Shown in pieces: positions 5,509-5,614 of a stretch of DNA of 5,614 nt; positions within the stretch are counted from its first letter, which is position 1, and the number at the start of each line of letters is the position of its first letter. Both the position numbers and the translations under genes were made by a program. The notes beneath the pieces are model-generated. The model saw nothing but the letters and a program-made list of their open reading frames with translations, had not been told where the DNA came from and made no database searches. The stretch covers positions 6,601 through 12,214 of the forward strand of contig PMIV01000241.1 in the NCBI GenBank assembly GCA_003158355.1, written 5' to 3'. This DNA comes from Anaerolineaceae bacterium. GTDB lineage: Bacteria > Chloroflexota > Anaerolineae > Anaerolineales > Anaerolineaceae.

Positions 5509-5614
5509 ATGATCTTGATTAACAGTCTTTCCACATTCCACCTACACATTGCTCTCAGTAAAGTGAGTGATTTTCTTGCTCACTTCCTCAGTTTCCTCCT
5601 TTCAATCACCCCCA
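5509..5614 (+). CDS. Possible N-terminus of an unidentified protein (runs off the window)
   Basis: An ATG at 5509, with the strong ribosome site GGGAGG 5 nt upstream, opens a frame that stays open to the window end (35 full codons). It begins MILINSLSTFHLHIALSK and continues with a hydrophobic Phe/Leu/Ser-rich stretch (SDFLAHFLSFLLSITP), which could be the start of a membrane or exported protein. No family can be named from so little. The frame contains a strong inverted repeat (5561-5585) and the plus strand here is pyrimidine-rich, so this may instead be non-coding. The ribosome site and open frame are the only support. Confidence 0.35.
   Translation, partial: MILINSLSTFHLHIALSKVSDFLAHFLSFLLSITP
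5561..5585. repeat. Inverted repeat / hairpin near the right edge
   Basis: AAGTGAG (5561-5567) and CTCACTT (5579-5585) form a perfect 7-bp stem with an 11-nt loop. The 3' side continues into a pyrimidine-rich stretch but not a clean T-tract. It could be a structured RNA element, a weak terminator for either strand, or an operator. It lies inside the possible reading frame starting at 5509, which lowers confidence in that frame. Confidence 0.4.

Noticed and set aside
5580..5614. Possible C-terminal end of a minus-strand gene entering from the right (last residues GVIERRKLRK)
   Set aside because: Only ten codons are visible before the stop, so it cannot be told from chance. It does compete with the plus-strand frame starting at 5509 and is one reason that call has low confidence.
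5357..5614. tRNA as a mobile-element attachment site
   Set aside because: No repeat of the tRNA 3' end, no integrase and no abrupt element boundary is visible within the window.

Overview
This window looks like ordinary chromosomal DNA from a free-living bacterium with moderate GC content. The mix of genes suggests a member of the Chloroflexota, possibly Anaerolineae. These are a NarL-type response regulator, a LysM/M23 envelope hydrolase with an adjacent DUF192 gene, and a pair of uncharacterised winged-helix-like proteins. That placement is an impression from gene content and protein style; no marker gene here proves it.

Left part, minus strand (1-1422): a NarL/FixJ-family response regulator is cut by the left edge within its LuxR-type DNA-binding domain. 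Upstream of it on the same strand is a complete exodeoxyribonuclease III / AP endonuclease gene. The 73-nt gap between them carries a TATAAT-like element that could give the regulator its own promoter. The partner histidine kinase is not visible.

Middle, plus strand (1471-3256): transcription diverges from a 48-bp gap. A short DUF192-family protein overlaps by 11 nt the start of an exported LysM-M23 peptidase whose catalytic histidines and metal ligands are all intact. The two genes are probably translated from one message.

Right part, plus strand (3272-5429): after a good TTAAAA/TATAAT promoter come a 522-aa protein and, 4 nt after its stop, a 144-aa protein. I recognise neither as a named family. 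Both read as cytoplasmic, multi-domain proteins with winged-helix-like and, in the larger one, SH3/KOW-like and B3-like segments, so nucleic-acid binding is the best guess. A tRNA-Arg(UCU) gene begins only 11 nt after the 144-aa gene. This unit is the part of the window most likely to hold something undescribed.

Far right (5430-5614): a short AT-richer leader precedes a possible ORF that runs off the window. Its strong Shine-Dalgarno can pair with either of two upstream copies of the same anti-SD sequence, giving mutually exclusive RNA structures that could act as a translational switch. No mobile element, CRISPR array, rRNA or clear intrinsic terminator was seen.
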